Below, one piece after another: positions 45,108 through 57,172 of a DNA stretch of 64,000 bases; position 1 is the stretch's first letter; each line of letters begins with the position of its first letter. The notes under the pieces are model-generated. The model was not told the DNA's origin, did not search any database, and was given only the letters and a program-made list of their open reading frames with translations. The position numbers were made by a program, and so were the translations under genes. Source of the DNA: Xestospongia bergquistia (taxonomy: Eukaryota > Porifera > Demospongiae > Haplosclerida > Petrosiidae); the NCBI GenBank assembly GCA_963965975.1, contig OZ014411.1:3953001-4017000 (forward strand), given 5' to 3'.

Positions 45108-47327
45108 CTAGTAACCTGCTGGTTGACCATCTCTTCTTTTATCACTTACAGCATAAATCACTCCATTATTTTTGTAAATAGCCTGCACAACCCCTATGGG
45201 TTTATTATAGGAAACATTAACATCATGGTGCCACTCTCTTAGCCTTTTGACATAAGATTCAGGAAAATCTTTTTCAACTCTCACAACATTTGGAATAAGT
45301 TCATGATGCAACCGTGGACTTGATACTGACTCATTTAACGACATACCAAACTTGAAAACATTTAATATAACCTGTAGAGTATTGATAGAAGTAGTTTAAT
45401 AGCATAATGTCATGTGACGACTGTTAAGAGTTGGACAATTATAATGTGTATCAGCTAGCTCACTTGTATATCAGTATGAATGATATACAAGTAAATAGTT
45501 GTAATATTATATTGGACTTGAAACAGACCATAATTTGCTAAGATATGCTAACAAGTTATAGTGATGCATTTAATTTCTCATTCATATATACCTGTGCAAT
45601 TGATGTTACTATTCTTTTAGATCCTGAAGCTCCGATAATCATGACCATCTTTCCATTTTTAGTAATTATGGTAGGGACTGCTTCTGAAAGAGGTCTGTCA
45701 CCACCTTTTAAGTAATTACTTCTAGCAGGAGGATAATCATATGAGTTATGTCTTCCTGGTATGTTAAAGACACGCATGTGATTATTAAAAAGAACACCAT
45801 TTAATAGCACGAAACTACCAAAACTAACAAAAACATTATTAATAAATCTTTTTTTCTTACTAGTAATTTATACTACTAGTAATTGCCACTCCATCACCAT
45901 GTTCATCCAGAACACAAACATGAGTAGTTCCAAGGGAAGGTGGATTATATTGTAGGTTTTTTAAGTAGTAAGTCTCATCATAAGTGGTTGTATCATTAAT
46001 TTTTCCCTGCATCAGTTTCGATGTTTTAACATCCATCATATATTTGACAACCTATTAAATATAAATACTATGTTCGATAAAATTAATGTAGCTTACTTCA
46101 TTGATAGTATCATTGAAGTCAGGATCTCCTAACAACATACGCTGACCAAAGCCAAATTTGAATGCCTCAACAATACGATGATATGCCTCTGCTCTTAAAT
46201 TAACTTCAGTCTGAAGGTAACCTGAAAAAAATATAAGTAAACTTTTAAATGATCAATTAGCTTTTACCATTATCTAGTATATTCAATATTAGAGCTAACA
46301 CTGCACCACTAGCTGGGGGAGGAAAACTATGAATTGTCATGTCATCATCAAAACGACTCATTAACACAGGTCGAGTAACTGCAGTGTAAGTTTTGAAATC
46401 TTCAAATGTTAATATGCTATTGTATCGTTCATGCAAATCTTTTACCAACTTTTTAGTGAAGTTACTGTTATAAAAGTAGTCTGGTCCTTCTTCAGCTATA
46501 GCTCTTAAGGTTAATGCTAACTCAGGCTGCTTCAAAGTGTTACCCTCAGTTAATACTTCACCATTAGGACTTATTAATAATTGTCTGCATAAAGAAGTCA
46601 TTGTATTTAAAACTACTAAACTACACTAACTAACTTTAAATTTGCATAATCTCCATTCATTAAACCACTGTAAACAATCTTCTTTTTAATATATTTTGGT
46701 ATTGATGGTAAAATCTTAACACCTTTTTCAGCTAATTCAATAGATGGCTGAATGAGCTCTGACCAAGATAAACGACCAAACTGTTGATGAGCTTCATACA
46801 ATCCTTTGACTTGTCCTGGTACACAAATAGATAATCCACCTATTGTAAATAAATAAATAATTAATTAAGAAACAAATATATAAGATACCTCTTTTTGTAG
46901 AGTTCTTAACATTTTTAAATATCTGCATCACTTTTTCAGGAATTACTTGAGGAGCTTTTTCACGAAAATCAATAGCAAAAGTTTGTTTCATAGATTCATT
47001 ATAGTACATAAGAAAACCACCACCTCCAATGCCAGCCAAGTGAAAATTGTGTACCCCTATACAGAACAAAGTTGCTATTGCTGAGTCAACAGCTGATCCA
47101 TTTTTCTTTAATATTTCTACTCCTATTTTAGAACAAATAGGAGAATCACTGGCTACAGCTGCATGTTGATAACCATTTTTCAATGTCTCATTACAGGAAT
47201 AATTATCCAATAGTGTGAACCAAAAAGGAACGAATGTTGAAGTGATCATCATCAAAACATTGACAATAGAACAAAACTTTCCACAAAAAATTCCTGCACA
47301 TACTTTCTTGCCTTTCAATTGTTCCAT
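45108..47327 (-). CDS. Gamma-glutamyltransferase, copy 5 (GGT-5)
   Basis: The label GGT-5 is the array position, not mammalian GGT5. Exons 47327-46889, 46839-46635, 46584-46268, 46221-46097, 46051-45861, 45823-45592, 45371-45108; 590 aa, no stop. Pocket residues: TSSIN, NNHMRVF, PLSEAVPTI (second oxyanion-hole serine replaced by Glu, shared only with GGT-6), GASGS. Intron 1 is 49 nt. It sits between two repeat blocks with no helicase partner. Confidence 0.9.
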
Positions 47328-47479
47328 GAGTAAGTGAATTGAACCTAAAACCAAAAAAGAGGTAGAGCAGAGACATCAGGAAAATTTAACTTCAGGTGAA
47401 TTCTGTTTATGCAGCAAGAACACATGTATTAAAATGAATTAAGTACATATTAAACATCACTCTGTTCTTATTACTAATA

Positions 47480-47550
47480 TATTACAAATATAAACATTTT
47501 ACCAAATATTCCTGCACATGTTTTTCTACTTTTCAATTTATCCATGAAAA
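47480..47550 (-). pseudogene. GGT first-exon relic upstream of GGT-5
   Basis: AAACATTTTACCAAATATTCC and CTTTTCAATTTATCCATGAA match the relic at 20636-20722. Confidence 0.45.
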
Positions 47551-48227
47551 CAATGAGTAAAAAGTAGCATTCATATATATACATGTATATATTTATATAT
47601 GCATGCATGCAGGATTATATATAGAATTGGAAAAATTGATTAATTTATTTAATTAATCCATTGTGACATATAATACATGACAAGATACTGTATTAAACAC
47701 ACATCTGTTCTTAACAAACTATAATGACAAGTCATGTAGTAGTTACATGTAGTTGTAACCAACTGATTGTTACAGCTATGAGATTCTGTGTAATGTATCA
47801 GTTGTTAAGGCAAAGACACCTTCTATATGTACAATGTGGTCTATTTCCTTTTTGTACTTTATTTATTAAACAAGGGTAGGGCATTTGTTGATTCCTCTTG
47901 ATAAGGAAGTCTATATTGCTGTCCATATTGTTTGCAAATTGTCACATCCTAATGGACATGTAATTGTAAGTCAATATGTTTCTGCTAAAATACTTTTTCT
48001 TGATTACACATGAGTAATTATGTTCACACTTGGTTAGTGATAATGTCAGTTTAGGTGACAGGTTTTACTTATCGCTAGTCATTCCTATTGCCATTTATTT
48101 GTCCTTGTGTTTTGGTGATACTTAGAACACTCCATTATACTCTGACCTATGATGTATATGTGTTACTAAAATAAAATAAAAAATATGACGTGCACCAATT
48201 TCTGTAAATGGCTGCAATTAATCTTTA

Positions 48228-48230
<3 letters not shown>

Positions 48231-48279
<49 letters not shown>
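48231..48279. repeat. (TA)n microsatellite
   Basis: About 24 TA units, homologous in position to 21432 and 39510. Confidence 0.95.
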
Positions 48280-48283
<4 letters not shown>

Positions 48284-48511
48284 TAGTATCAATCTTACTA
48301 CTAAATTATCCAGCTCGAGGACATCAAGTTATAGTGAAATCTGCCTGGTAACAATTGCAGTACCTAAAGAAATTTGGGCGACTAGATTGACCACTGCGAA
48401 AGTTCAGTTGTGATTAAGAAGTGGGAGGAGGCAGATAATTAGTATCTTATATACATACGGTCAGGATGACTGACAGCGCACATGTAGAGAAGCCGAAGGG
48501 GGCCATCATTT

Positions 48512-48800
48512 ATACTTAGTAATTTCATATTCTGCTTTGAAGTTTTCCAAAAATATTCAATTTTACTTAGCAGTTATCCCAGAAATTCTAATTCCAATTC
48601 TATTTTCTATCCTTTGATGGAATATTTAACAACTAAAATCCTATACCCAAACCCCAAATGGAAACTGTCAATTCGCTCCATTATAACTCTAAGAGGCATC
48701 TCGCGGTGCTCACATCACTTCATTGAGCGAAGGAAAATAGAATTGGAATGGAATATTTTTGGAAATTTCAAGGCAGATATGAAATTATGAACTAGAATTG
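48512..48800. repeat. Imperfect inverted repeat, copy 3
   Basis: Same arms as copies 1 and 2, for example GTTTTCCAAAAATATTC on the left and GAATATTTTTGGAAATTTC on the right. Confidence 0.45.
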
Positions 48801-48869
48801 GATGTCCGCCTTCCGCATACGTACGTAGAAGAATCTACTGAGGAGGCGAAGGCTGACAAAAAAATGTCT

Positions 48870-49915
48870 TCGAAAAAGATTTGAACTACAAATATAAAGG
48901 CAGAATATCCATTTAGACCAGTTATTTGCTTTAAATGTAGGAAAGAAAAACACCTGGATCAAGGCTATAGAGCCACAGTGCAGTACTGTAACAAGGAACC
49001 TTCCTCTCCACAGACCAAACATCCAAGGGAGGCTTTAGTATTAGTATTCTCACGTGCAAATCCAGTACTTGACTATAATGTAAAGTAAATGTAAATAAAA
49101 AAAAAACAAATTGTTATAGACACGAGAGGAACAGTCAACCTTTTGAGAATGGATATTCATCTGGGATCAATTGGACTTCACCCTCAATGAACTGAATCCA
49201 CGGACTAGCAAAGCAGCATCCAGTTGGCATTTGAAGACACACCCTATGAATATACAACACAATGGAACTCCAACTGAAAATAGGAGAGGAGACATTCTGA
49301 CAAACATTATGATAACATTGGTGTGACTGCTGAACTAATCCTAAGGCTAGAGTTTTGAGAACACAACTACACTATATAGAAAGTAAAAAAGCTAAAATTT
49401 TATTAATTATGACAGCTCAATCATCCTACAGAGGTCTGGAGATACAACAATTACCATAGGAATAACCAGGGGCATGACATACAGGTTCCTCCTACTTACA
49501 ATGAGATGGAAGTAATTGTTGATAAGATAAAGTTGTGGATAATAAACTCATCATGATAATTTGTTCCATTCACTACAATTCTACAACAGAAATACCAGTA
49601 TGCTCAACTATTAAACCAAACTGTGGAACCTGTTACTCACTATAATAGAGAAAAAATTAGTGTACTACAAAAAGTTGTATTTAGTATTCATACCAGAGAA
49701 TGAAAGATGGACAAAGTAATGAAGAAATATAACAGATCTCATGTAAGATTGATGAAGGTGGAGATATCCATGATTGACATGAACAAAAAACTATTTTGTC
49801 TATTAGAAAGACAGATTTCCCTTTGCAAAGTCTATCTTGGCTGATGCAAAAGTGTAGGATCAAATTACCATTGGAGATTCTCAATGTGAATTGATGATAC
49901 CTTTGATATTCTGGC
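48870..49915 (+). pseudogene. Fossil retroelement gag/protease-like sequence, copy 3
   Basis: CFKCRKEKHLDQGYRATVQYC lies at about 48925-48990, with the same Cys-to-Tyr change as copy 1. VIDTRGTVNLLRM lies at about 49113. The remainder is broken. It lacks the bases TATGTACAT found at the LINE target site in copy 1. Confidence 0.45.
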
Positions 49916-51043
49916 TTGTGTAAGTGGTTCAGAACATATGATGTCTTATTGATAGATGGATGTTAGAACTGAGAAGAGTGCTTTCTATAAATAAACCAGA
50001 CATTGGCCTATTTAATGCATTCGGTTAATGAATACAAAACAGTCCTTACATTGTATTATAATTGTATTTCAATATACTTGTGTTCATTTTATGAAACTAT
50101 TTGTCATTGTATTAAATCTAGGAAATTAGATGTGATTATAATCAAGCCTTCTTCACTCTAGCATTCCACAAACATTTGGTAGTATTTTGCACCATTATTA
50201 TTAATTTTCAAAACCTTTGTTATTAACAAATCCCTTTTAGTTTTTAATTTTATTTTTTAATTAAATCACCACCACAAAATGAACTCATTATTAAACCACA
50301 TACATGTTCTTGTTAAGATATTGCTATGAAGAAAAAATTATTCCCTGAATAAAGATACTGTTTATTGTCTTATACTAAAACCAATTGAAATGTCAAAAGC
50401 AATAGTAAAAAGACTACTACTTTGTGATGTGTCCTCTACTAGTAAAGCCATTTTTAAAAGCAAAAGGGTAGGTATACTGTGTTGTAGGAAGGTTGTGACT
50501 ATTCAATTTGAGATAAATATAATATTCTTTAAATTTAACTAATTATCACAAATTAAAAAATACATAGTGGAGTAGTTTAATAGTGAAGGGAATTAGAGGC
50601 CAAAGAAACTTCTCAGCTAATGATGTAGTCAATAAAGAGGGAAGAAGGTAATCTTTGTAGTGCATTTTCTAATAAAAAAAGCTAATTAAACCAAAACAGA
50701 GTAATCTTTAGGTTTAGTACACTAACATATATAATTAGTAAAACACTAGAAAAGTGTGTTATCCAATACTAGAGCCACAAAGAAAGATGAACAATAGCAA
50801 AGCATGTATAACTTATTTAAGCATGTTCACTTTAATTTCAACATTTTTTTAATCATAAATTTATCTTCTTGTTATTAATTATTATTATTAAACAAATCAG
50901 GAACAAGCATTTGATATTGATCATACTATGATAACACATGAATTATCACTTTCAAAGCATTTCTTTTAAATGAAAACGTAAACACATAAAAGATTAGGAA
51001 TAATTATAAGAAATAGCATTAATAGTAATTATCATCATGTGGG
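49916..51043. other. Spacer downstream of GGT-6
   Basis: Shared with 23121-24232. AT-rich, no gene seen. Confidence 0.5.
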
Positions 51044-53258
51044 CTAGTAACCTGCTGGTTGACCATCTCTTCGTTTATCACACACAGCATAAATCATTCC
51101 ATTATTTTTATAAATAGCATGCACAACCCCTAGGGTTTTATTATAGGACACATTAACATCATGGTGCCACTCTCTTAGCCTTTTGATATAAGATTCAGGA
51201 AAATCTTTTTCAACTCTAACAATGTTTGGAATAAGTTCATGATGCAATCGTGGGCATGATACTGATTCATTTAATGACATACCGAACTTGAAAATATTTA
51301 ATATAACCTGTAGAGTATTAATAGAAGTAATTTAATGGTATAATGTCATGTGACTGTTAAGAGTTGGACAATTATAATGTGTATCAGCTAGCTCACTTGT
51401 ATATCAGTATGAATAATATACAAATACATAGGTGTTAATACTATATTGGACTTGAAACAGACCATAATTTGCTAAGATATGCTAACAAGTAATAGTGATG
51501 CATTTAATTTCTCATTCATATATACCTGTGCAATTGATGTTACTATTCTTTTACCTCCTGAAGCTCCGATAATCATGACTATCTTTCCATTTTTAGTAAT
51601 TATGGTAGGGACTGCTTCTGAAAGAGGTCTGTCACCACCTTTTAAGTAATTACTTCTAGCGGGATGATAACCATATGAGTTATGTCTTCCTGGTATATTA
51701 AAGACACGCATATGATTATTAAAGAGAACACCATTTAATAGCACGAAACTACCAAAACTAACAAAAACATTATTAATAAATCCTTTTTTTCTTACTAGAA
51801 ATTTATGCTACTAGTAATTGCCACTCCATCACCATGTTCATCCAGAACACAAACATGAGTAGTTCCAAGGGAAGGTGGATTATATTGTAGGTTTTTTAAG
51901 TAGTAAGTCTCATCATAAGTGGTTGTATCATTAATTTTTCCCTGCATTAGTTTCGATGTTTTAACATCCATCATATATTTGACAACCTATAAAATATAAA
52001 TACTATGTTCGATAAAATTAATGTAGCTTACTTCATTGATAGTATCATTGAAGTCAGGATCTCCTAAAAACATATGCTGACCAAAGCTAAATTTGAATGC
52101 CTCAACAATACGATGATATGCCTCTGCTCTTAAATTAATTCCAGTCTGAAGGTAACCTGAAAAAAATTTAAGCAAACTTTTTAATGATCAATTAACTTTT
52201 ACCATTATCTAGTATATTCAATATTAGAGCTAACACTGCACCACTAGCTGGGGGAGGAAAACTATGAATTGTCATGTCATCATCAAAACGACTCATTAAC
52301 ACAGGTCGAGTAACTGCAGTGTAAGTTTTGAAATCTTCAAATGTTAATATGCTATTGTATTGTTCTCGCAAATCTTTTACCAACTTTTTAGTGAAGTTAC
52401 TGTTATAAAAATAGTCTGGTCCTTCTTCAGCAATAGCTCTTAAAGTTAATGCTAACTCAGGCTGCTTCAAAGTGTTACCCTCAGTTAATACGTCACCATT
52501 AGGACTTATTAATAATTGTCTGCATAAAGAAGTCATTGTATTTAAAACTACTAAACTACACTAACTAACTTTAAATTTGCATAATCTCCATTCATTAAAC
52601 CACTGTAAACAATTTTCCTTTTAATATATTTTGGCATTGATGGTAAAATCTTAACACCTTTTTCAGCTAATTCAATAGATGGCTGAATAAGCTCTGACCA
52701 AGATAAACGACCAAACTGTTGATGAGCTTCATACAATCCTTTGACTTGTCCTGGTACACAAATAGATAATCCACCTATTTTAAATAAATAAATAATTAAG
52801 AAACAAATATATAAGATACCTCTTTTTGTAGAGTTCCTATCATTTTTAAATATCTGCATCACTTTTTCAGGAATTACTTGAGGAGCTTTTTCACGAAAAT
52901 CAATAGCAAAAGTTTGTTTCATAGATTCATTATAGTACATAAGAAAACCACCACCTCCAATGCCAGCCAAGTGAAAATTGTGTACCCCTATACAGAACAA
53001 AGTTGCTATTGCTGAGTCGACAGCTGATCCATTTTTCTTTAATATTTCTACTCCTATTTCAGAGCAAATAGGAGAATCACTGGCTACAGCTCCATGTTGA
53101 TAACCATTTTTCAATGTCTCATTACAGGAATAATTATCCAATAGTGTGAACCAAAAAGGAACGAATGTTGAAGTGATCATCATCAAAACATTGACAATAG
53201 AACAAAACTTTCCACAAAAAATTCCTGCACATATTTTCTTGCTTTTCAATTGTTCCAT
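51044..53258 (-). CDS. Gamma-glutamyltransferase, copy 6 (GGT-6)
   Basis: Array position, not mammalian GGT6. Exons 53258-52820, 52774-52570, 52519-52203, 52156-52032, 51986-51796, 51757-51526, 51307-51044; 590 aa, no stop. Pocket: TSSIN, NNHMRVF, PLSEAVPTI, GASGG. Exon 4 encodes FKFSFGQHM where GGT-1 has FKFGYGQRI. Intron 1 is 45 nt and stop-free, so exons 1 and 2 read as one frame. Last gene of the array before it breaks off at about 54465. Confidence 0.9.
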
Positions 53259-54465
53259 GACTAAGTGAATTGAACCTAAAACCAAAAAAGAGGTAGAGCA
53301 GAGACATCAGGAAAATTTAGCTTCAGGTGAATTCTGTTTATGCAGCAAGAACACATGTATTAAAATGAATTAGTTGACTAAATGATCATTTATGGCACAC
53401 ATAATACATGATCAGCTACTTGGAACTATGTAATAAACATCACTCTGTTCTTGTTACTAATATATTAATGTTGCCTACTGATATAACAAGGTGCAAACAT
53501 TAGACACCAATAAAGACTATGAAGAGGAAGAAACAGATGCCCTACCCTTCTTAAAGTGCAAACAGACTAGAATAGGATAGACTATATCGCACATATAGAA
53601 GGCAGCTACTACCTAACTAATACAGCTCTAACAAGTAATCAATCACAACTACAAAAAGTAATTGTCATTAGTTTATTATTAAGAACAGTGTTATGTTTAC
53701 TATTGCTCATTACAAGACCTTCCTCTTTGAAAGATAAATCTCAATCACAAAAGCTGTTTTACTTATTAGTATGTAAACATGGAAGTTAAAACATTGGTTA
53801 AAATGTATTAGTGACGAATATGTCCTGTGTAGAGTAGTTGTTCATTGCCTTCAAGATGAACCTGATGACAAATCTACAATGTCTGTTTTAAAGGCTTCCT
53901 TTATGTACTTTTTAAACAATTTTCAAAATCAATGTACATTGTGTCTATGTTAATGAAAATAAAAGAAGACAATGTGCTACACTCTGAAAATTAGAAGGCT
54001 GAGCTGAATCATAAGAATAAAGTGACAAAACTAAAGATAAATATAAAGAATTGAAAGACTTATAAATTAATAAACAAGTGAAGATGCAGGTATTCAAGTA
54101 CATTAATGTAATCTGTTTGTCAATAGACTTTAAATTCTATCAATGAGCTATGTGCATTTATTTAAAGTATGATCTATTGTTAATACATATGCTCTCTAAA
54201 CATTACACTCTACAAAGTGATTGGTTGATTTATCTAATCTATAGTCATTATTGGCACATATACTAATGTGATGAAATACTGAGAAGTAATCAACACCACA
54301 CTGTTCTAGTTACTAATATACTATTGTCACCTTCTGATAGGCGTTGACAGGTAGTCAGCAATATAGACTTCCCTATCAAGAGAAAACAACAGATGCCCTA
54401 CCCTTGTTTATATCTAAAGTACAAACAGACTAGAATAAAGAAATACAATACATTGTATATATTAG
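53259..54465. promoter_or_regulatory. GGT-6 5' region and truncated stub of the membrane-protein unit; array end
   Basis: Duplicate of 9486-10700 with motif blocks at about 53530-53600 and 54390-54442. Homology stops at ACATTGTATATATTAGACTA, where other copies continue into the membrane-protein remnant. The third membrane-protein copy is absent, and this marks the right edge of the segmental array. Confidence 0.5.
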
Positions 54466-54992
54466 ACTAAAGTTGAAATTAAACAATAAATTAGCATAGT
54501 AATAAGCTAGCTTTATTGATCCAAGTACATCAGTTAAACTTAATTCTATAATTGTATTATAAACTTGAATTGAAAGAAACACAAGCTAAGATTACTTTGT
54601 TGTGTAATGGAACAGTTTAAGATATGTTACAACTATAGAATTGAATGGTACATCATAAAGTCATTACCTATCTCTCACATATTTTCGTACACTAGATGAA
54701 TTTTTGTATTGACAGTAATTGTGTAATTAATGTCTTATAATAGATTCTTCATCACTACTTGCAATTGTCTTTTCCACATATAAAATTTGGTCAATCATTG
54801 AATAGTTCATAGAATAGACTGAAAACATAATATATATATATATATATATATGTCAACAGTTGACATAGTCATACAATAGCTTATATTGACATGTTAAAAT
54901 AATTTATTAACAGTTTGTTGGCAGTGTTACATATATTGTTATATCCATATATATTATTGTGTGTGTGAGTGTATGTATATACATATACATAA

Positions 54993-55036
<44 letters not shown>

Positions 55037-55059
55037 CACACATATATATATATATGTAC

Positions 55060-55104
<45 letters not shown>

Positions 55105-55187
55105 CATACATTATATGTGTGTATATGTATGATATATCTATATATACATTTACATGTGCATACATACACACAAAATATATATATATA
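54466..55187. repeat. Unique AT-rich spacer with compound TA/TG microsatellites
   Basis: 54466-54825 shows no gene and no similarity to the array. A TA run lies at 54829-54851. A compound (TA)n/(CA)n/(CATA)n tract occupies about 54957-55187. Apparent ORFs in it are low-complexity MYIYIY translations and are not genes. Confidence 0.7.
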
Positions 55188-55635
55188 GGGTTATCACTAA
55201 AAAATTAAAGTTTCTTTATATGTTCTGTTTACTCCTTACAGTTGTAGTCCACCTATGACTAATTACAGATCCAGTAAAATTTCTGCAGTTCTTCGTTTGG
55301 TTGTGAAAAAAATTAATAATAATAATTTAATCAATTTACTCATAATTGGAATTTACGGTATACCTCGAGGGCGACTATTCAACTCGACTCTAATCTACTT
55401 TACCGGCAGTTCTCGTGAAAAAAAAATTCATACCCTTCTTACTTAATCACAGGAGAGTTATTGGTAAGCAATAATAACTATATTGGCGCATTTTTATGTT
55501 TCTCGATATTTCATTTTAGAATTTTATTCCTACAAAACTTCAATCAATTGGGGGCATTTTGCACTCATAAGGAAGTACTATTAGTCACCTTACTACTACA
55601 AAGTAATTGTCTAGTATCTTGGTGATTTGTCATCT
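55188..55635 (+). repeat. Left terminal inverted repeat
   Basis: Pairs with 60107-60548. Shared blocks include CTCGAGGGCGACTATTCAAC, CACGAGAACTGCCGG (as complement) and AAGGAAGTACTATTAGTCAC. Near its inner end the left arm has TG or CA where the right arm has CG. Confidence 0.92.
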
Positions 55636-55869
55636 AAATTTGGTAATATTATTTTGATACCCCACCCACATATTATTATTAATACTTTACAGTACACAGA
55701 ATAAACAGTAACATAATATGGGTAGTAGTTAATATGAAAGTACTATCTCTATATGCCCCTGTATACGGTTTTTGGGATGTGCCTGACATAATTACACAGT
55801 CACTATACTGAATTCAGTTTTACGAGTCAATGGCAGGATATTAGAATTTATGCATTTATGTAATTATTT

Positions 55870-56844
55870 ATGAGTAGGTATACTATCATTATGATGCCTA
55901 TTGCTTTGTCGGTGTTGAGGGAAAGGAAATTGTCAGGAGAAACTAGAGGACTAGACTACTATGATCCAATGGATTTGCTAGCCTTAACACATGGTTGCAG
56001 CATTAAATTAATCAGAAATATGGGGAAACGAACACCGATTGAAAATATTGACAGTCAGCATGGATACCCTACAATAGCTAGCTTCAACATTAATTACAAG
56101 AATCGACAGAATATATCGGAAACTCCATCTCATGTTTTAGTAGCTGATAATGAAGGACCAGTAGATATATATGACATCCAAAAAAAGACTTTGTTGCGTA
56201 GCTATCTTGAACACGGGTCAAGAGTTACTGGACTTACCTGGTATGATTGGTATGAAAAACAGTCATTTATCTCCTGTTCTGCTGATGGAACTGTTCGTTT
56301 ATATGATCTTACAAACTGCCATAGTCGTCTTTGTCTTAATCTTTCTGCCAGTACATGTGGGGTCCACATCAGCCCATTTTCTCCCCACTTAATTGCATTT
56401 GGGACAACAAAAGGCAAGTTCTATATCTATGACATACGAAATACAAGTAGTCCGTTCATTGAAGCTAAGGCACATTTGAAGACAGTTAGTAATACTCTAT
56501 TTGTGTCCGAGTTCGAGTTGCTCACAATAGGCACTGATAACACAGCAAAACTATGGGATTTGAACCGAACTGTTTGTACAACTACTTTTGAAGATAATAC
56601 ACATGAATCATGTTTTGTTGGTGTTGACAGCTTCAGTGATTTCGTTGCTCTGGGTGGTGAAAATAATTTTGTTCTTATATATACAAAATATGCTTCAAAA
56701 AGTATTATCACCAAAGCGCTTCATCCATCATCAACATATGTTTGTGGTTGTGTTCTTGTACCTAAAGATGAATCAATACAGTTAATTGCAGCAGGAAATC
56801 AAGATCACCTTGTATATTTCCAACTAGACATTGTGGAACATTAG
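55870..56844 (+). CDS. COP1-like WD40 propeller protein encoded inside a transposon
   Basis: Single uninterrupted 324-codon ORF. It resembles the C-terminal seven-blade WD40 domain of COP1/RFWD2, which recruits Val-Pro degron substrates to the COP1-DET1-CUL4 E3 ligase. Diagnostic stretches: FISCSADGTVRLYDL (residues about 136-150), HLIAFGTTKGKFYIYDIRN (177-195), KTVSNTLFVSEFELLTIGTD and AKLWDLNR (205-234), SCFVGVDSFSDFVALGGENN (248-267), then LIAAGNQDH. The phrase FVG-x-x-DFVA-x-G-ENN parallels COP1's FVGL-x-x-DYIACGSENN. RING and coiled-coil parts of COP1 are absent, so by itself it would bind substrates or adaptors without E3 activity. Start at 55870 gives the longest frame; a second Met eight codons later is possible. 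It is convergent with the transposase and about 235 bp inside the left TIR. The fold is confident; COP1 kinship is from memory of that sequence. Confidence 0.82.
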   Translation: MSRYTIIMMPIALSVLRERKLSGETRGLDYYDPMDLLALTHGCSIKLIRNMGKRTPIENIDSQHGYPTIASFNINYKNRQNISETPSHVLVADNEGPVDIYDIQKKTLLRSYLEHGSRVTGLTWYDWYEKQSFISCSADGTVRLYDLTNCHSRLCLNLSASTCGVHISPFSPHLIAFGTTKGKFYIYDIRNTSSPFIEAKAHLKTVSNTLFVSEFELLTIGTDNTAKLWDLNRTVCTTTFEDNTHESCFVGVDSFSDFVALGGENNFVLIYTKYASKSIITKALHPSSTYVCGCVLVPKDESIQLIAAGNQDHLVYFQLDIVEH

Positions 56845-56904
56845 AATGTTAAATTAATGTTATATTCATTAAATTATGTAATATTAAATTAATGATAATA
56901 ATTA

Positions 56905-57172
56905 AGTTACGCAAAAAAGAAAGAGAATTGAGAAAGGGAAGAGGAGGACAAAAATGGGAGAAAGATTTCATTTATAAATTTTACTTAGAGGATTGAGAAA
57001 GGAAGAGGACAGAAAATGAGAGATATAACATGTCATTTTTAAATTTAAGTAATTAAGTTATGTAATAAAGAAAGAGGATTGAGAAAGGAAGAGGACAGAA
57101 AAAGCAATAAAGAAAGAATTGAGAAAGGAAGAAATGGAGAGAAAGATATATGTCATTTATAAATTTAAGTAA
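56905..57172. repeat. Purine-rich minisatellite between the convergent transposon genes
   Basis: About four degenerate units built on AAAGAGGATTGAGAAAGGAA plus GAGGACAGAAAA, alternating with TTTATAAATTTAAGTAATTAAGTTA. It fills the interval between the two 3' ends. Confidence 0.7.

Noticed and set aside
54881-55188. Overlapping ORFs translating to MYIYIYIY and CVCVHIYI
   Set aside because: Low-complexity translation of TA/TG/CATA microsatellites on both strands.
55255-55446. 63-codon ORF in the left TIR with a twin at 60296-60490
   Set aside because: It is the same TIR sequence read from each end; no domain, and explained by inverted-repeat conservation.
56171-56785. Additional ORFs overlapping the WD40 gene
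   Set aside because: Out-of-frame shadows of the 324-codon ORF.
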